64,000 nucleotides of DNA. Origin: Oscillospiraceae bacterium. GTDB lineage: Bacteria > Bacillota > Clostridia > Oscillospirales > Ruminococcaceae. Both the position numbers and the translations under genes were made by a program. The first letter of the stretch is position 1, and every line of letters starts with the position of its first letter. The notes below the pieces were generated by a model that did no database searches, was not told the DNA's origin, and saw nothing but the letters and a program-made list of their open reading frames with translations. The DNA lies in contig JAJQGT010000009.1 in assembly GCA_021201135.1 (NCBI GenBank), forward strand, positions 112,715 through 176,714, in the 5' to 3' direction. This document shows positions 8,288-14,242 of the stretch, piece after piece.

Positions 8288-8346
8288 GTGGAGCGACGAA
8301 GAAAAGTCGTCCTGAACATAAAGAAAAATTTTTTTGAAATTTGGGG

Positions 8347-8375
8347 TTGACAATTCGGAAGGTCGGTGCTATAAT
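8347..8375 (+). promoter_or_regulatory. Strong promoter of the tRNA-Leu transcript
   Basis: Perfect consensus TTGACA (8347-8352), 17-nt spacer, TATAAT (8370-8375). The predicted start near 8382 leaves an unusually long leader of about 115 nt before the tRNA. Confidence 0.8.
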
Positions 8376-8381
8376 ATAGAA

Positions 8382-8485
8382 GCTGTCCACGAGATGGTCG
8401 CTTCGCTCCCATCTCGGCAAGTAAACATGCTGGCGCATGTTTCTTGCGAGTTCAGGTGAATCTCGTGAAAAATCCTCTTGACAGC
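8382..8485 (+). ncRNA. Structured leader RNA between the promoter and tRNA-Leu (unknown)
   Basis: The ends GCTGTC (8382-8387) and GACAGC (8480-8485) are complementary. CGAGAT (8390-8395) can pair either locally with ATCTCG (8411-8416, an 8-bp hairpin including GG/CC) or distantly with ATCTCGTG (8460-8467). A third hairpin of 12 bp spans 8417-8447. No family (SRP RNA, 6S, T-box) could be recognised. It could be a processed leader, a regulatory RNA, or a palindromic repeat inserted between promoter and tRNA. Confidence 0.4.
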
Positions 8486-8496
8486 TTAACATATAT

Positions 8497-8580
8497 GCGG
8501 CAGTGCTGGAATAGGCAGACAGGCACGTTTGAGGTGCGTGTGTCATAGACGTGTGGGTTCAAGTCCCACTTGCCGCACCA
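8497..8580 (+). tRNA. tRNA-Leu (anticodon GAG)
   Basis: Acceptor stem GCGGCAG pairs with TTGCCGC, the anticodon loop TTGAGGT gives GAG (reads CUC/CUU), there is a long class II variable arm, a T-arm GTGGG-TTCAAGT-CCCAC, and an encoded CCA end at 8578-8580. Confidence 0.95.
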
Positions 8581-8588
8581 GTTATGAA

Positions 8589-8617
8589 ATCCCTGAGCAA
8601 AAGCTCGGGGATTTTTC
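8589..8617 (+). terminator. Terminator of the tRNA-Leu transcript
   Basis: Stem ATCCC-GAGC / GCTC-GGGAT with an AAAA loop (8589-8612), followed by TTTTC. It also separates the tRNA from the GH5 promoter. Confidence 0.8.
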
Positions 8618-8646
8618 TTGCTATTCTCCCCGATTTATGGTACACT
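8618..8646 (+). promoter_or_regulatory. Probable promoter of the GH5 gene
   Basis: TTGCTA (8618-8623), 17-nt spacer, TACACT (8641-8646), giving a very short leader before the RBS GGAGG and ATG 8670. Confidence 0.45.
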
Positions 8647-8669
8647 TATTGCATATGGAGGTACTATCT

Positions 8670-10310
8670 ATGAAACGACTTATTTCAGCATTACTGATTT
8701 TGACTATTGCTCTCAGCTTCTGTGGGTGTGCGAGTGGGGCTACGGAGGAAGTGTTCACTTCCGACGCCGCGGTCACTTCCGCTCCGGAGGTTACTACCGA
8801 GGAGGCCACTACCATCGAGGAGACCACCACCGAAGAAGTGACGACCACCACGGAGGCAACTACGGAAGCTACGACAGAAGCGACCACCGTTGCGACCGAA
8901 GTCACGACCACCGCGATTGTCACCACCGAGGAAGTCACCACGGCGGCTTTCACGGTCGAAGAAGCTAACCTGACTTTATATGCAAAAGCGTCGGTAAACG
9001 TCCGCTCGGGACCGTCCGTTGACTACGACCGCATCGGGCATCTCGACCAGGGCGAAGAGGTCACCGTCACCGGTATCGCTTCGACGGGATGGTACCAAAT
9101 TGAATACAAGGACACCGTGGGGTATGTCTCAAATAACTATCTCCAAACCGAGAAGCCGACCGTCACCACGACTGCCACTACCACCGCAACGACTGCGGCA
9201 ACCACTGCCGCCACCACTGCGTCCACAACCGCAACTACCGCGACGACTGCGACCGCGACATCGACCAAGGCTCATGTCGACGCCATCATCGACATCGACG
9301 GCGACGATCTGATTGAGGCTATGGGAGTGGGATGGAACCTCGGAAATTCGTTCGACTCTCAGGGCTCTTCGGAAACGTCATGGGGCAACCCGAAGACAAC
9401 CGAAGCGATGATTGACACCATCAGTGATCTCGGCTTCAACACGATTCGTATCCCCGTTTCGTGGAGCTACCATTGTGACGATGACTACAACATCGACGAA
9501 AAGTGGCTTGCAAGAGTTCAGGAGGTCGTTGACTGGGCGCTCGAGAACGACATGTATGTCATCATCAACTCCCACCACGACAACGACGTCTACAATCCCA
9601 CCAATCACGACCAGGCGGTCGAATACATAACGAAGATATGGACACAGGTTGCCGAATACTTCAAGGACTACGACGAGCACCTCATCTTCGAGCCGATGAA
9701 CGAGCCGAGACTTGCGGGCACCACTTATGAATGGTGGTTCGACACGTCAAGCTCCACCTGCAAGGACGCCTTGCAGACCGTCATGGATTGCAATCAGGCG
9801 TTTGTCGACGTTGTCAGAGCTTCCGGCGGCAACAACGCCACAAGATATCTGATGATTTCGTCCTATGCCGCTAAAGCCGACGCCGCCTGCTCCTCGCAGT
9901 TCGAAATGCCGGACGACACCGTCTCGGACAGACTTCTTCTTACGGTTCACATCTACGACCCGTATAACCTCTGCCAGAATTCGGACATGTCCTATACCGA
10001 CTTCGACAGCTCCGCCAAGAGCACCATCGACAGCGTCATCCGCAAGCTCTCCAACAAGTTTGTCAAGAACGGCGTTTATGTCATCATAGGCGAATGCGGC
10101 TGTATCAACAAGGACAACGACGAGGACAGATACGAATGGGCGAAGTATCTCGTCTCCACGGCGAAGAAGTACAACATGATGTGCATCGCGTGGGACAACA
10201 ACTACAGCGATGTCGGCGAAGAAACCTTCGGAATCTTCAACCGCCGCACCCTCAAAGTCTACGACGACAGCCTCGAATACTATCAGGGCTGGATTGACGG
10301 GCTGAAATAA
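8670..10310 (+). CDS. GH5 endoglucanase lipoprotein with SH3b domain
   Basis: 546 residues from ATG 8670 (GGAGG 8 nt upstream; upstream in-frame codons overlap the tRNA and are not used). Order: signal peptide with lipobox ending at Cys20, Thr/Glu-rich linker (about 25-95), bacterial SH3b domain (about 100-160, VNVRSGPS...GWYQI...GYVS), Thr/Ala linker (165-200), and GH5 catalytic domain (about 212-546). The catalytic acid/base is Glu345 in EPMNEPR and the nucleophile Glu475 in IIGECG; GVGWNLGNSFD fits GH5_4-like endoglucanases. The enzyme should be tethered outside the cell and hydrolyse beta-1,4-glucan or xyloglucan. The SH3b domain may bind the peptidoglycan peptide. No dockerin is present. 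Confidence 0.92.
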   Translation: MKRLISALLILTIALSFCGCASGATEEVFTSDAAVTSAPEVTTEEATTIEETTTEEVTTTTEATTEATTEATTVATEVTTTAIVTTEEVTTAAFTVEEANLTLYAKASVNVRSGPSVDYDRIGHLDQGEEVTVTGIASTGWYQIEYKDTVGYVSNNYLQTEKPTVTTTATTTATTAATTAATTASTTATTATTATATSTKAHVDAIIDIDGDDLIEAMGVGWNLGNSFDSQGSSETSWGNPKTTEAMIDTISDLGFNTIRIPVSWSYHCDDDYNIDEKWLARVQEVVDWALENDMYVIINSHHDNDVYNPTNHDQAVEYITKIWTQVAEYFKDYDEHLIFEPMNEPRLAGTTYEWWFDTSSSTCKDALQTVMDCNQAFVDVVRASGGNNATRYLMISSYAAKADAACSSQFEMPDDTVSDRLLLTVHIYDPYNLCQNSDMSYTDFDSSAKSTIDSVIRKLSNKFVKNGVYVIIGECGCINKDNDEDRYEWAKYLVSTAKKYNMMCIAWDNNYSDVGEETFGIFNRRTLKVYDDSLEYYQGWIDGLK

Positions 10311-10327
10311 TCCTCACATAAAGCAAA

Positions 10328-10359
10328 AACCCTCAGACAAAATCTGAGGGTTTCTTTTT
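10328..10359 (+). terminator. Terminator of the GH5 gene
   Basis: Perfect 10-bp stem AACCCTCAGA/TCTGAGGGTT (10328-10352) with a CAAAA loop, followed by TCTTTTTG. The A-rich left flank may let it also end the converging gene. Confidence 0.85.
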
Positions 10360-10373
10360 GTGTCCCGAAAAAC

Positions 10374-12029
10374 TCAGGAGGCAGACACAACATATTTTGT
10401 GATATCGTCAATGCCGGCGAGGATTTCGTAATACTCCTCTTCCGATTCGATAATGCCTCCGTTAATCAAATCCTGAATGTTTCTTTCATACTCCCATTCG
10501 CCGATGGAGTGGACAAGATTATACTTATACTCGTTGTAGCTTATGCCGTTTACGGCTGAATCATAGCGATACTGCTCGAGCCAGCTTTGCCTGAATTCGG
10601 ACAGAAGCTTACTTCCTTCATCCGACATAATATAGAAATATCCGCCGACTATCAGGCAGGAATAATTTACTTCCTCAGTAGGGCTGATATTGTAATATGG
10701 CGATATTTCCCCGACGCTGTGCTCAGTGCCGTCTGCCATAACGATGGTATAGAGGCTTGCGGTAGATGATCCGGTGGAAACTACTTCAACGTTTACTTCC
10801 GACGGAAGCCGGTCAAGCTCCATACTTTTGATAATGCTTATGATATCCTTGGCACTCTCGTCATCAAGTAGAGCCGGCTCGTCGAAGAAGCCGTAAACCC
10901 AACGTTCGACATAGACCGAGCAACCGGTAAAATCGGCGTCAAGAAGCGGGTTCTCGGGACCGTCTTCGATGACGGTCGGTGCGTCGATGAAATATTGATT
11001 ACTCAGGTCTATCTTGATAACATCGTCGGAGTTGCCGGAATCCATCTCAATCTCCGGCACGGCGGTCATGCAGAAGCCGACGCTGACGCCGATTACCGCA
11101 AGAGTGACCGCCGACAAAATGCCGAGAGCAATCTTTTCTCCTTTTGTGGTTTTGCGCTTTTCATTTTCCATAATAAGCTCCAATCTTTCAGCGAGGCTCC
11201 TGGCGGCTTTGCTTAAATCCGTGCAGAGAATGCTTTCCTGCTGTGAAGAAGCAAACTTCAGGAGCAACCCGCCGTATGCCTTTCTTCCTGTATAATCCAG
11301 ATCTGACGACAGAATCTCGTCAACCGTCAATTCCGACAACTCCGAGAGCTTATTTGCGAAAACATAAAACGCCGGATTGAACCAGTTTATGCACTTCAAA
11401 AGCTCCGCAAAGAACTTCTTCTGAATGTCGTGGCGTTTGTGGTGAGTCAGCTCGTGCCGGATTGCAAGCTCGAGCTCTTCCCTTTCCATAGGCTTCTCGG
11501 GCAGGATAATCCTCGACCGGAAAAAGCCCATCAGGAATGGGGAAGTCGCCTCGGGGCTTGTGAACACCGGAACAGGCGCATCATAGTCGCACTTGGTCAG
11601 GCTCTTTCTGAGATTGTGGGTGAATCGGAGGTACGACACTATCTTATAAAGAGCCGTGGCGGCGACGCCGACGAGCCAGAGCAAGGCAAGGATATTTAAA
11701 ACCGTGCCGAAATCGGGCACATAGCTGACCGTTGCGCCGACTGTGCTGTCAACTGTGGCGGTTGATTCGGTTGCGGTTACGGGAGCTGTGAAGCCGTCCA
11801 TGACCGTACCGGTGGAGATTTCGGTTGCCACTTCGTGGGTCGGAACCATCGACAAGGCGGTTGCAAGCAAAAGCATTGCCGGTTGAAGGGCAAGAATCAG
11901 GGTTGCGGCGGTTGTCCTCTTTCTGGGAGAAAGATGCTTGCCGAGGCGCAAGTCGTAAGTACAGAGCAAGAGCATAACCAGTCCCGTAAACAGAGACGAA
12001 ATCAGGATAAGTACAAACACATCTCGCAT
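10374..12029 (-). CDS. BlaR1/MecR1-type M56 membrane metallopeptidase
   Basis: 551 residues from ATG 12029 (RBS GAGAGGTGA); it starts 4 nt after the BlaI-like gene. Transmembrane segments lie near residues 4-24, 42-62, 108-132 and 325-348. The M56 zinc site HELTH is at 192-196, with ELTVDE further on. In BlaR1/MecR1 this domain, once triggered, causes cleavage of the partner repressor. Here the extracellular part (about 350-551) is acidic and shows no penicillin-binding SxxK/SxN/KTG sensor motifs, so the signal is unlikely to be a beta-lactam by the classic route. It may sense an envelope or peptide cue. Confidence 0.85.
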   Translation of the reverse strand: MRDVFVLILISSLFTGLVMLLLCTYDLRLGKHLSPRKRTTAATLILALQPAMLLLATALSMVPTHEVATEISTGTVMDGFTAPVTATESTATVDSTVGATVSYVPDFGTVLNILALLWLVGVAATALYKIVSYLRFTHNLRKSLTKCDYDAPVPVFTSPEATSPFLMGFFRSRIILPEKPMEREELELAIRHELTHHKRHDIQKKFFAELLKCINWFNPAFYVFANKLSELSELTVDEILSSDLDYTGRKAYGGLLLKFASSQQESILCTDLSKAARSLAERLELIMENEKRKTTKGEKIALGILSAVTLAVIGVSVGFCMTAVPEIEMDSGNSDDVIKIDLSNQYFIDAPTVIEDGPENPLLDADFTGCSVYVERWVYGFFDEPALLDDESAKDIISIIKSMELDRLPSEVNVEVVSTGSSTASLYTIVMADGTEHSVGEISPYYNISPTEEVNYSCLIVGGYFYIMSDEGSKLLSEFRQSWLEQYRYDSAVNGISYNEYKYNLVHSIGEWEYERNIQDLINGGIIESEEEYYEILAGIDDITKYVVSAS

Positions 12030-12033
12030 GCCG

Positions 12034-12426
12034 TCACCTCTCGCTGAACCACTGCTTAAGCTCGGCAAGTTCCTCGTCGCTGACCGCCCCGCCGTCAACA
12101 AGGGCAGCAATGAGGCGCTTTGCGGAGCCGCCGTAGTTCTTCTCGACAAACTCGCTCGCCTCCTGACTCTCGAATTCAGCCTTCGAAATCAGGGTTGAGT
12201 AGACATTTGCGTTGCCGCGCTTGCATGATTCGAGATAGCCCTTCGCAACAAGTCTTGTAAGAAACGTGTTGAGCGTCTGCGGCTTCCAGCCCTTCGAGTC
12301 CTCGAACTTGGACAAGAGCATCGAAGCCGTCACTCCGTCCCCCGTCTTCCACATTACCTGCATTACTTCTCTTTCAGCTTCGGAAAGCCCGTGTGTGATT
12401 CTGTCCTGAGTTTTCTCAGTTTTCAT
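12034..12426 (-). CDS. BlaI/MecI/CopY-family repressor
   Basis: 130-residue winged-helix repressor: LSEAEREVMQVMW (helix 1), WKPQTLNTFLTRLVAKGYL (recognition helix and wing), then a C-terminal dimerisation region. Translationally linked to the downstream M56 peptidase, its likely inactivator. Two dyads TACTACA-N3-TGTAGTA lie upstream, one inside its own promoter, giving clear autorepression. No other gene in the window carries an exact copy of this operator upstream, so the regulon beyond this pair is unknown. RBS GAGAGG precedes ATG 12426. Confidence 0.92.
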   Translation of the reverse strand: MKTEKTQDRITHGLSEAEREVMQVMWKTGDGVTASMLLSKFEDSKGWKPQTLNTFLTRLVAKGYLESCKRGNANVYSTLISKAEFESQEASEFVEKNYGGSAKRLIAALVDGGAVSDEELAELKQWFSER

Positions 12427-12448
12427 AGAGTGTACACCTCTCGGAAAT

Positions 12449-12501
12449 ATTACTACAGCTTGTAGTAATTACAGTATACTACATCTTGTAGTAGATGTCA
12501 A
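12449..12501 (-). promoter_or_regulatory. BlaI-type promoter with two operators
   Basis: Minus-strand promoter TTGACA (12501-12496), 17-nt spacer, TATACT (12478-12473). Operator 1 (12449-12469) is a 9-3-9 palindrome around TACTACA-GCT-TGTAGTA, just after the start site. Operator 2 (12477-12493) has the same TACTACA-N3-TGTAGTA core and fills the -10/-35 spacer. Both match the known BlaI/MecI/CopY type of site. Confidence 0.88.
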
Positions 12502-12529
12502 GAGCATTTTCAAAATTATTTTTGGGCAT

Positions 12530-12556
12530 AAGAAAAAGCCGCGTGGTGCGGCTTTT
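12530..12556 (-). terminator. Terminator of the zinc-ribbon gene
   Basis: Stem AAAAGCCGC/GCGGCTTTT with a 5-nt loop (12534-12556); on the minus strand a T-run follows the stem. Confidence 0.75.
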
Positions 12557-12571
12557 AATCATGTCCAATAA

Positions 12572-12856
12572 CTAATCATCGCTTAATTCGTCAAACTCTT
12601 CTTCATATTCTTCATAATACTCCCCGTCACAGTCATCATCGGCTTCATCTTCTTCGTCATCATACCCGCATACCTCTTCTTTTGTCGGGTACTGTGCATC
12701 GTATTCTTCATCGGTGAGACGGAAGTGATCTGAATCGCATTCCCAACCACACTCAGGACATACAAGGGTTTCTTCGTACTCGTCTTCCCATTCTAACTGT
12801 GCACCGCATTCAGGACATTTATGCTCTTCCGGAAATATAAGGTCAAATATACTCAT
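12572..12856 (-). CDS. Small zinc-ribbon protein with acidic tail
   Basis: 94 residues. Two CPECG knuckles (Cys14/17 and Cys33/36) form a zinc ribbon of the kind seen in small regulatory or RNA-polymerase-associated proteins. The C-terminal 40 residues are almost all Asp/Glu/Tyr. No signal peptide, so cytosolic. RBS GAGAGGCG precedes ATG 12856. It probably shares a transcript with the upstream lipoprotein gene, which ends 33 nt before. Function unknown; the acidic tail suggests binding to a basic partner or nucleic-acid mimicry, which is speculation. Confidence 0.75.
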   Translation of the reverse strand: MSIFDLIFPEEHKCPECGAQLEWEDEYEETLVCPECGWECDSDHFRLTDEEYDAQYPTKEEVCGYDDEEDEADDDCDGEYYEEYEEEFDELSDD

Positions 12857-12889
12857 ATTGTTTCGCCTCTCACGTTATTTTAACAGTTA

Positions 12890-13273
12890 CTACTCATCTT
12901 CTGCGTTTGACTGACATGTAACTGTAATTATCTCTGTATCGTATGCTATTGAGACATCAGCTCGATATTCACCGTTTTCAGAATTAGCCGCAAACATTTT
13001 GCCCGAATCTAATTCCATCTCGTATATTATATCGGTAAAGCCGGCAGTCTTGCATTCCTCAACATAAACTTCATAGTCGCCATCTTGATAATTTCTGACT
13101 TGACACATATACATCGTTTCGCTTCCATCATATATTACAGAAATGTCGCTACCGTCAAAGTAAACTTCCGGGTCTGGAATTAACTCTGCGTATGAAATAC
13201 CAGCACTATCCGTACACCCCACCAACAAAACCAACATACTCAACGCCAACAAAACACAAAGTGCTCTTCTCAT
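12890..13273 (-). CDS. Small lipoprotein of unknown function
   Basis: 127 residues from ATG 13273 (GAGAGGGATG upstream). Signal peptide with lipobox LVGC, followed by about 105 residues of alternating beta-like segments rich in Tyr, Asp and Glu (VYFDGSDISVIYDG, YQDGDYEVYVEECKTAGF). The C-terminal part looks like a small exposed alpha/beta domain; no family recognised. It is driven by a promoter (13336-13364) whose sequence closely resembles the antisense promoters of the two small toxin modules to its right, so the locus was probably rearranged by tandem duplication. Confidence 0.7.
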   Translation of the reverse strand: MRRALCVLLALSMLVLLVGCTDSAGISYAELIPDPEVYFDGSDISVIYDGSETMYMCQVRNYQDGDYEVYVEECKTAGFTDIIYEMELDSGKMFAANSENGEYRADVSIAYDTEIITVTCQSNAEDE

Positions 13274-13335
13274 ATTTACATCCCTCTCAAAATTAAATCG
13301 GGGTCTCATGTTACGACCCCCTTTCTTTTATCATT

Positions 13336-13364
13336 ATTATAATTCATAACTGCTACCTTGTCAA
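13336..13364 (-). promoter_or_regulatory. Promoter of the small lipoprotein gene (module-type antisense promoter)
   Basis: Minus-strand TTGACA (13364-13359), 17-nt spacer, TATAAT (13341-13336), then AATGA. The stretch is clearly alike to the antisense promoters at 13706-13734 and 14152-14180. Confidence 0.75.
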
Positions 13365-13394
13365 TAGTTTTTTATCGCTTATATGAAAACTACA

Positions 13395-13423
13395 TTGACA
13401 AAATTCAAAATTTATTGTATGAT
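13395..13423 (+). promoter_or_regulatory. Promoter of toxin-like module 1 (sense)
   Basis: TTGACA (13395-13400), 17-nt spacer, TATGAT (13418-13423). The predicted start is at about 13430, at GACAGAAGAG. Confidence 0.8.
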
Positions 13424-13483
13424 TATTTCGACAGAAGAGTGAAAAGCGGTTCAGCCTTTACTTCGGTGAAGGAGGTGACTGCC

Positions 13484-13588
13484 ATGACGACTTTTGAAGT
13501 AATTTCCACTGTGATTTCACTGATGAATCTGATTGCGGTCATTGTTCTTGGAGTTCTCGGTCTTACGACTGGGAATAAAAAGAAATAA
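13484..13588 (+). CDS. Holin-like small membrane peptide, candidate type I toxin (module 1)
   Basis: 34-residue peptide: short polar N-terminus (MTTFEV), one hydrophobic helix (about 6-28), charged tail GNKKK. This is the plan of the holin-like/TxpA-type type I toxins of Firmicutes; it is a resemblance in architecture, not a proven hit. A very strong SD (GGAGGTGA, 13471-13478) overlaps a UUCG-capped hairpin (13455-13472). The mRNA 5' end (13430-13439) is perfectly complementary to its own 3' region (13693-13702), and an antisense RNA covers the 3' half. The terminator of that antisense RNA reads through the Lys codons and stop of this gene. Confidence 0.72.
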   Translation: MTTFEVISTVISLMNLIAVIVLGVLGLTTGNKKK

Positions 13589-13699
13589 CCGCCCAGTTCT
13601 GAATACATAAGGGGACGGTCAATTTCCAAAATTAGTGTTACTCCTCAGTAACACATATGAGGTTGAGCCTGAACTGAGTGCCTTCAGTTCCGCTCTTCT
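13576..13699 (-). ncRNA. Candidate antisense RNA (antitoxin) of module 1
   Basis: The promoter at 13734-13706 predicts a start near 13699. The RNA has a hairpin GAACTGA/TCAGTTC, a perfect GTGTTACT-GAGG-AGTAACAC hairpin, and ends with an ACCGTCCC...GGGCGGT stem followed by TTATTTCTTTTT at 13575-13588, inside the end of the peptide gene. Length about 124 nt. It is fully complementary to the 3' part of the sense mRNA. Confidence 0.65.
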
Positions 13700-13705
13700 G
13701 TCATT

Positions 13706-13734
13706 ATTATAACTCATCAGAGCCGTTTTGTCAA
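13706..13734 (-). promoter_or_regulatory. Antisense promoter of module 1
   Basis: Minus-strand TTGACA (13734-13729), 17-nt spacer, TATAAT (13711-13706); full consensus. The -35 box lies within the hairpin that ends the sense transcript. Confidence 0.8.
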
Positions 13735-13748
13735 CGGCTTTTTTCTTC
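13721..13748 (+). terminator. Terminator of the module 1 sense mRNA
   Basis: Stem AGCCGTT/AACGGCT (13721-13739), then TTTTTTCTTC. It overlaps the antisense promoter, so the sense mRNA spans the whole antisense gene. Confidence 0.75.
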
Positions 13749-13775
13749 TCTAAGCGAAAAACATAGAAAGTTACA

Positions 13776-13804
13776 TTGACAAAAATGAAATTATCGTGTA
13801 GAAT
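13776..13804 (+). promoter_or_regulatory. Promoter of toxin-like module 2 (sense)
   Basis: TTGACA (13776-13781), 17-nt spacer, TAGAAT (13799-13804). The predicted start is near 13811, again at GACAGAAGAG. Confidence 0.75.
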
Positions 13805-13936
13805 TAACTTGACAGAAGAGTGAGCTTGTGGGCTCCGCTTACAAGCAAAAAGGTCGATCTATTCCTGTGGGGCAGGTAACTGCTCCGGTAGTTTCTGCAC
13901 CGCAGAGATTACATAAAAGAAGGGAGGTCGATAAAC

Positions 13937-14032
13937 ATGACACTTACTGAAGTCTTGTTGCTTCTTGAGTTATTGTTTTCGGTTATGTTCCACCTGTTTG
14001 ACCTCTGGTCGGACAACCATAAAAGAAAATAA
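13937..14032 (+). CDS. Holin-like small membrane peptide, candidate type I toxin (module 2)
   Basis: 31-residue peptide: MTLTEV start, hydrophobic Leu-rich helix (about 4-23), polar tail ending NHKRK. SD AGGGAGG precedes ATG 13937. The peptide differs from that of module 1 in sequence but keeps the plan (MT-T-EV start, one helix, basic tail), while the flanking RNA parts are strongly alike: mRNA start GACAGAAGAG (13811-13820), its complement CTCTTCTGTC (14139-14148), and antisense promoter. A 6-bp hairpin GCTTGT/ACAAGC (13824-13846) sits in the leader. Candidate type I toxin by context and architecture. Confidence 0.7.
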   Translation: MTLTEVLLLLELLFSVMFHLFDLWSDNHKRK

Positions 14033-14146
14033 CCGTCCTCTGAATCAATGGTAAAAAGGAACGGTCAATTTCCGAATATTGTGTAGGATTCTTATCCACA
14101 CTTTTTAGATTGACTCGGAACTGTTTACGGCGGTTCCGCTCTTCTG
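14021..14146 (-). ncRNA. Candidate antisense RNA (antitoxin) of module 2
   Basis: Starts near 14146 from the promoter at 14180-14152. It contains a GGAAC/GTTCC hairpin, a GTGTGGAT/ATCCTACAC hairpin, and a terminator stem ACCGTTCC...GGACGGT followed by TTATTTTCTTTT over the stop of the peptide gene. It has the same order of elements as antisense RNA 1, with compensating changes in the stems. Confidence 0.62.
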
Positions 14147-14151
14147 TCTTT

Positions 14152-14180
14152 ATTATAATCCAATTATATTGCTTTGTCAA
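14152..14180 (-). promoter_or_regulatory. Antisense promoter of module 2
   Basis: Minus-strand TTGACA (14180-14175), 17-nt spacer, TATAAT (14157-14152), followed by AAAGACAGAAGAGCGG, the same start region as in module 1. Confidence 0.8.
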
Positions 14181-14190
14181 CAACTTTTTT

Positions 14191-14232
14191 ATAACCCCGC
14201 ACGATTTTGTGGTCGTGCAGGGTTATTGTTTT
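14191..14232. terminator. Bidirectional terminator between module 2 and the ABC exporter
   Basis: Long stem ATAACCC-GCACGA / TCGTGC-GGGTTAT (14191-14226), with T-rich sequence on both sides. It ends the module 2 sense mRNA and the converging ABC operon. Confidence 0.75.
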
Positions 14233-14242
14233 GCCTGATAGC

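Noticed and set aside
8382-8485. Possible SRP RNA, 6S RNA or T-box between promoter and tRNA
   Set aside because: The conserved SRP loop (GGAA/GCAGC region) and the T-box GGTGGTACCGCG are missing; kept as an unknown structured leader instead.
8670-9300. Tandem nucleotide repeats (ACC/GAC triplets) as a microsatellite or CRISPR-like array
   Set aside because: They encode Thr/Ala-rich protein linkers in frame; there are no constant repeats with unique spacers.
10374-12426. Calling the BlaI/M56 pair a beta-lactam resistance system
   Set aside because: No beta-lactamase or alternative PBP is near, and the sensor domain motifs are missing.
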